A DNA stretch of 64,000 nt, from assembly GCF_902706285.1 (NCBI RefSeq), contig NZ_CACSKD010000011.1, positions 1 to 64,000 of the forward strand, written 5' to 3'. Position numbers and translations under genes: made by a program. The stretch comes from Rhizobium sp. 18055 (GTDB lineage: Bacteria > Pseudomonadota > Alphaproteobacteria > Rhizobiales > Rhizobiaceae). Below, in pieces: positions 60,165-64,000 of the stretch (position 1 is its first letter; each line of letters begins with the position of its first letter). The notes below the pieces were generated by a model. That model worked only from the letters and a program-made list of their open reading frames with translations, ran no database searches and was not told the origin of the DNA.

Positions 60165-60383
60165 TGATTCTCCAGCCTCTCGCATCGCCATCGCGTGACA
60201 TAGCGCGACTCGGAACAAAGGTGGAACGTAACAGCGCTTGCTGATGTTTGGAAGTCCCGAACCGCTGTCACCACAGGCAAACGCCTGCAGTCATTGATTT
60301 GGTGCAGTGCGGAAAACGGGCGACATATCGGGTGTTGCATGGCATAAGGGCGCCGAAAACCTGTTTTTGGACCGCTCCCCACC

Positions 60384-62006
60384 ATGATCCGCATCGAAAA
60401 TATCAGCAAGCAGAACAGCCACCGCATCCTCTTCATCGAGGCTTCGGCAGCGCTCAACAAGGGCGAGAAGATCGGTCTCGTCGGCCCGAACGGCGCCGGC
60501 AAGACCACGCTCTTCCGCATGATCACCGGCGAGGAACAGCCCGACGAGGGCAATGTTCAGGGTGAGAAGGGCGTGACGATCGGCTACTTCAACCAGGATG
60601 TCGGCGAAATGGCAGGCCGCAGCGCCGCCGCCGAAGTCATGGAAGGGGCAGGCCCCGTCAGCATCGTCGCAGCCGAGCTGCGCGAACTCGAAGCCGAGAT
60701 GGTCGACCCCGACAAGCTCGACGAGATGGACCGCATCATCGAGCGCTACGGCGAAGTCCAGGCGCGCTACGAGGAGCTCGACGGCTACGCGCTGGAAGGC
60801 CGCGCCCGCGAAGTGCTGGCTGGCCTCAGCTTCACCCAGGAGATGATGGACAACGACGTCGGCGGCCTGTCGGGCGGCTGGAAGATGCGCGTGGCGCTCG
60901 GCCGCATCCTGCTGATGCGCCCCGATGTCATGCTGCTCGACGAACCGAGCAACCATCTGGATCTGGAAAGCCTGATCTGGCTCGAAGAGTTCCTGAAGAA
61001 CTATGACGGCGCATTGCTGATGACTTCGCATGACCGCGAGTTCATGAACCGCATCGTCAGCAAGATCATCGAGATCGACGGCGGCCAGCTGACCTCCTAT
61101 TCCGGCGACTACGGCTTCTACGAGCAGCAGCGCGCCCAGAACGAAAAGCAGCAGCAGGCCCAGTTCGAGCGTCAGCAGGCAATGCTGGCCAAGGAAATCA
61201 AGTTCATCGAGCGCTTCAAGGCCCGTGCCTCGCATGCCTCGCAGGTGCAGAGCCGCGTCAAGAAGCTGGAAAAGATCGACCGCGTCGAGCCGCCGAAGCG
61301 CCGCCAGACGGTGGCCTTTGACTTCCTGCCGGCACCGCGCTCCGGCGAAGACGTCATCAACCTGAAGAACGTCTACAAGAAATACGGCAGCCGCACGATC
61401 TATGAAGGCCTCGACTTCATGGTCCGCCGCAAGGAGCGCTGGTGCATCATGGGCATCAACGGCGCCGGCAAATCGACGCTGCTGAAGCTGGTCACCGGTT
61501 CCACCGATCCGGATCAGGGCAGTGTTGCGCTCGGTGCCAGCGTCAAGCTCGGCTATTTCGCCCAGCACGCCATGGACCTGCTCGATGGCGAGCGCACGGT
61601 TCTGGAATGGCTGGAGGACAGCTTCCCGCTGGCCGGCCAGGCGCCATTGCGCGCGCTCTCCGGCTGCTTCGGCTTTTCCGGCGATGACGTCGAGAAGAAG
61701 TGCCGGGTGCTGTCGGGTGGCGAGAAGGCGCGTCTGGTCATGGCCAAGATGCTGTTCGACCCGCCCAACCTGCTCGTCCTCGACGAGCCGACCAACCACC
61801 TGGATCTCGACACCAAGGAAATGCTGATCAAGGCGCTGTCGCAATACGAGGGCACCATGCTCTTCGTCTCGCATGATCGCCACTTCCTGGCCGCATTGTC
61901 GAACCGCGTTCTCGAACTGACGCCCGAGGGCATTCACCAGTATGGCGGCGGCTACACCGAATATGTCGAGCGCACCGGCCAGGAAGCGCCGGGTCTGCGC
62001 AGCTAA
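60384..62006 (+). CDS. ABC-F family ATPase (YbiT/Uup type)
   Basis: A 540-residue cytosolic protein with two ABC domains and no membrane part. Walker A at 34-42 (Gly-Pro-Asn-Gly-Ala-Gly-Lys) and 357-365 (Gly-Ile-Asn-Gly-Ala-Gly-Lys), signatures Leu-Ser-Gly-Gly at 162-165 and about 440. The linker (240-310) is charged and helical. ABC-F proteins bind the ribosomal E site and resolve stalled translation. A strong terminator follows. Confidence 0.92.
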   Translation: MIRIENISKQNSHRILFIEASAALNKGEKIGLVGPNGAGKTTLFRMITGEEQPDEGNVQGEKGVTIGYFNQDVGEMAGRSAAAEVMEGAGPVSIVAAELRELEAEMVDPDKLDEMDRIIERYGEVQARYEELDGYALEGRAREVLAGLSFTQEMMDNDVGGLSGGWKMRVALGRILLMRPDVMLLDEPSNHLDLESLIWLEEFLKNYDGALLMTSHDREFMNRIVSKIIEIDGGQLTSYSGDYGFYEQQRAQNEKQQQAQFERQQAMLAKEIKFIERFKARASHASQVQSRVKKLEKIDRVEPPKRRQTVAFDFLPAPRSGEDVINLKNVYKKYGSRTIYEGLDFMVRRKERWCIMGINGAGKSTLLKLVTGSTDPDQGSVALGASVKLGYFAQHAMDLLDGERTVLEWLEDSFPLAGQAPLRALSGCFGFSGDDVEKKCRVLSGGEKARLVMAKMLFDPPNLLVLDEPTNHLDLDTKEMLIKALSQYEGTMLFVSHDRHFLAALSNRVLELTPEGIHQYGGGYTEYVERTGQEAPGLRS

Positions 62007-62028
62007 GTTTGTAGCAGCTAGATAATCA

Positions 62029-62056
62029 TGCCGGGCCGCAAAGCCCGGCATTTTTT
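62029..62056 (+). terminator. Rho-independent terminator after ABC-F gene
   Basis: 8-bp stem TGCCGGGC/GCCCGGCA, 6-base loop, then six T. Confidence 0.9.
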
Positions 62057-62067
62057 ATGCGAAATCG

Positions 62068-63300
62068 CTAAGCGCGCTCTTCCCAAACCCTGGCGATCTC
62101 GACGATCGTCTTCGCGGCCTTTTCCATGTCCTGCCGGCTCACCCATTCGAGCGGCGAGTGGAAGGCGTGGCCGCCGGCGAAGATGTTGGGGCAGGGCAGG
62201 CCCATGAACGACAGTCGCGATCCATCGGTGCCGCCGCGAATGCTGCCGCGCACCGGCTCCATCCCGGCCCGGCGGATGCCCTCGACGGCGTGCTCGACAA
62301 TCTCCGGATGCTGGTCGACCACGTCCTTCATGTTGCGATACTGCTGGGTGACCTTGAAGCTGTAGCTCGAGCCCGGATAGCCGGCCATCACCTCTTTCAC
62401 GATCGCTTCCAGCATGGCTTCCTTGGTGGCGAGCCCGTCATTGTCGAAATCGCGGATGATCAGGTCGATCTCCGCCTTCTCCATCGATCCGGTCACGCCG
62501 GTCGGATGAATGAAGCCCTCTCGCCCCGAGGTCGTCTCCGGCCCCATGTCTTTCGGCAGCCGGTCGATGATCGCGCCGGCGATCTTGATGGCATTCTCCA
62601 TCTTGTCCTTGGCAAAGCCCGGATGGATGGCGACGCCCTGGATCGTGATCTCCACGCCATCGGCCGAGAACGTCTCGTCCTCGATATGCCCCGCGGTCGA
62701 GCCATCCATCGTATAGGCGAAGGCCGCGCCGAGCTTCACGAGATCGACCTTGTTGACCCCGCGGCCAATCTCCTCGTCAGGCGTGAACAGGATCTTGATC
62801 GTCCCGTGCTTGATCTCTGGATGGGCGACCAGGAACTGTGCCGCCGTCATGATCTCGGCAATGCCCGCCTTGTCGTCGGCGCCAAGCAGCGTCGTGCCGT
62901 CGGTGGTGATGATGTCGTTGCCGATCTGGTTCTTCAGCTCCGGATGCTCACTGACCCGGATCACCTGCGCGGGATCGCCGATCAGCCGGATATCGCCGCC
63001 GTCATAGCTCTTCACCATCTGCGGCTTCACATTGGTGCCGCTGAAGTCGGGCGCCGTATCCATGTGCGAGCAGAAGCAGATCACCGGAACCGGCTTGCTC
63101 GTGTTGGAAGGGATGGTCGCGTAGATATAGCCATGCTCGTCGAGATGCGCGTCCGAAAGCCCGATCGCCAAAAGCTCCTCGACCAGCACCCGGCCGAGGT
63201 CCTTCTGCTTCTCGGTGGAGGGCTGGCTTGGCGATTGCGGGTCGGATTGGGTGTCGATGACGACGTAGCGGAGGAAACGATCGGTAACGGTATCGGTCAT
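62068..63300 (-). CDS. pepT: Peptidase T (tripeptide aminopeptidase)
   Basis: A 410-residue M20 zinc peptidase that removes the N-terminal residue from tripeptides. Cys-Ser-His-Met-Asp-Thr-Ala-Pro (about 77-84) and Gly-Ala-Asp-Asp-Lys-Ala-Gly (about 140-146) carry metal ligands, and Thr-Pro-Asp-Glu-Glu-Ile-Gly the catalytic Glu. ATG 63300 is preferred over an upstream codon 12 bp away. Convergent to the ABC-F gene. It may act on peptides taken up by Dpp. Confidence 0.94.
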   Translation of the reverse strand: MTDTVTDRFLRYVVIDTQSDPQSPSQPSTEKQKDLGRVLVEELLAIGLSDAHLDEHGYIYATIPSNTSKPVPVICFCSHMDTAPDFSGTNVKPQMVKSYDGGDIRLIGDPAQVIRVSEHPELKNQIGNDIITTDGTTLLGADDKAGIAEIMTAAQFLVAHPEIKHGTIKILFTPDEEIGRGVNKVDLVKLGAAFAYTMDGSTAGHIEDETFSADGVEITIQGVAIHPGFAKDKMENAIKIAGAIIDRLPKDMGPETTSGREGFIHPTGVTGSMEKAEIDLIIRDFDNDGLATKEAMLEAIVKEVMAGYPGSSYSFKVTQQYRNMKDVVDQHPEIVEHAVEGIRRAGMEPVRGSIRGGTDGSRLSFMGLPCPNIFAGGHAFHSPLEWVSRQDMEKAAKTIVEIARVWEERA

Positions 63301-63345
63301 GGCGCGGTCCAATTCAGATCTATCAAATACCGACTGGTGTAGACC

Positions 63346-64000
63346 TCATCCGCCATTCGGTGAAGCATTTTCGCTGGCCGGCAGATCAGCCTCGCGCAGC
63401 CGGTAGCCAACGCCGGTCTCGGTGGTGATGTATTGCGGCTGATCCGGCGCCGCCTCGATCTTCTGCCGCAATTGGCGCACATAGACACGAAGATACTGCA
63501 CGTCGGCGGCCGGTCCCCAGATCTGCTTCAGCATGAACTGGTGCGTCAGCACCTTGCCGGAATATTGGGCCAGTACCCTGAGTATATCGTATTCCTTCGG
63601 CGACAGCTTGATCTCGCGGTCATCGACCTTGACCATCCGCTTGACCAGATCGATCGACAGCCCGCCGGTGCGAAACACCGCCTTCTCGCCCTGCTGCTGC
63701 AGCCGGTGGCGCAGCGCCACGCGGATGCGGGCGCCAAGCTCGTTCATCCCGAACGGCTTGGTCACATAGTCGTCGGCCCCGGTCTCCAGCGCCTTGACGA
63801 TCCCTGCCTCGTCGGTGCGGCTCGACAGGATGACGACGGGCGTCGCCAGTCCCTGCTCGCGCCATTCGCGCAACAGCTCGTAGCCCGGCATGTCGGGCAG
63901 GCCGAGATCCAGCACGATCAGATCGGGCGCGGCCTGCTTGGCGACATCACGCGCGGTCGCGGCATTCGGCGCCTCGTGCACCTCGTAGCCCTGCGCCGTC
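63346..64000 (-). CDS. kdpE: OmpR-type response regulator, KdpE-like (5' end outside)
   Basis: At least 218 residues, cut by the window edge; the frame stays open to 64000. Receiver domain with Asp in Leu-Ile-Val-Leu-Asp-Leu-Gly-Leu-Pro-Asp (phosphorylation site) and Thr-Lys-Pro-Phe; C-terminal winged helix (Leu-Ser-Pro-Lys-Glu-Tyr-Asp-Ile-Leu, Tyr-Leu-Arg-Val-Tyr-Val-Arg-Gln-Leu-Arg). The latter is characteristic of KdpE, which drives potassium uptake genes. The kinase gene would lie to the right. Confidence 0.78.
   Translation of the reverse strand, partial: TAQGYEVHEAPNAATARDVAKQAAPDLIVLDLGLPDMPGYELLREWREQGLATPVVILSSRTDEAGIVKALETGADDYVTKPFGMNELGARIRVALRHRLQQQGEKAVFRTGGLSIDLVKRMVKVDDREIKLSPKEYDILRVLAQYSGKVLTHQFMLKQIWGPAADVQYLRVYVRQLRQKIEAAPDQPQYITTETGVGYRLREADLPASENASPNGG

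Overview
The window looks like a chromosomal segment of an alphaproteobacterium of the Rhizobiaceae (Rhizobium/Agrobacterium type). Coding density and GC content are high. The gene at 44672 reads as the rhizobial iron regulator RirA with its three cysteines, and the palindromic element at 57861-58039 is of the kind found between genes in rhizobia.

Positions 1 to about 39100 are a near-complete Mu-like (transposable) prophage lying in reverse, so the phage left end is at the right. From right to left: end-type repeats; an orphan ribbon-helix-helix gene with three operators; the repressor on the plus strand; a divergent promoter/operator with two TTCCCAATT boxes; ner; a ParB-like and helix-turn-helix block; transposase A and activator B; a tightly overlapped run of small early genes including gemA, a MazG-like dNTP pyrophosphohydrolase and an adenine methyltransferase; one Mor/C-type activator; lysis genes (endolysin, holin, Rz/Rz1); small and large terminase; portal, gpF, gpG, protease with nested scaffold, capsid; then sheath, tube, tail chaperone with a clear -1 frameshift site, tape measure, baseplate and fibre. 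It ends in an acyltransferase with its own promoter, the likely lysogenic conversion gene. All morphogenesis functions of Mu have a recognisable counterpart, so the prophage may be functional. It appears inserted in the last codons of a universal stress protein gene, whose family-typical C-terminus is missing.

From 39.1 kb on the DNA is host chromosome: the stress protein, a small XRE protein, a membrane protein, a DUF4174 protein and a proline-rich peptide; a LysR regulator divergent from methylmalonate-semialdehyde dehydrogenase (mmsA) with TTGTGCAA repeats between them; rirA; a complete dppABCDF-type peptide transporter operon followed by gluconokinase; a YeeE/YedE sulfur transporter; a DadA-like oxidoreductase, an isoprenylcysteine-methyltransferase-like enzyme and a type III polyketide synthase; a TPR protein, an ECF sigma factor and its anti-sigma factor; a UvrD-like helicase; an ABC-F protein; pepT; and the start-truncated KdpE-like response regulator at the right edge.

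No tRNA, rRNA or CRISPR array was recognised. The early small genes of the prophage, the ner-to-A block and the orphan RHH operator system are the parts least explained by known Mu biology.
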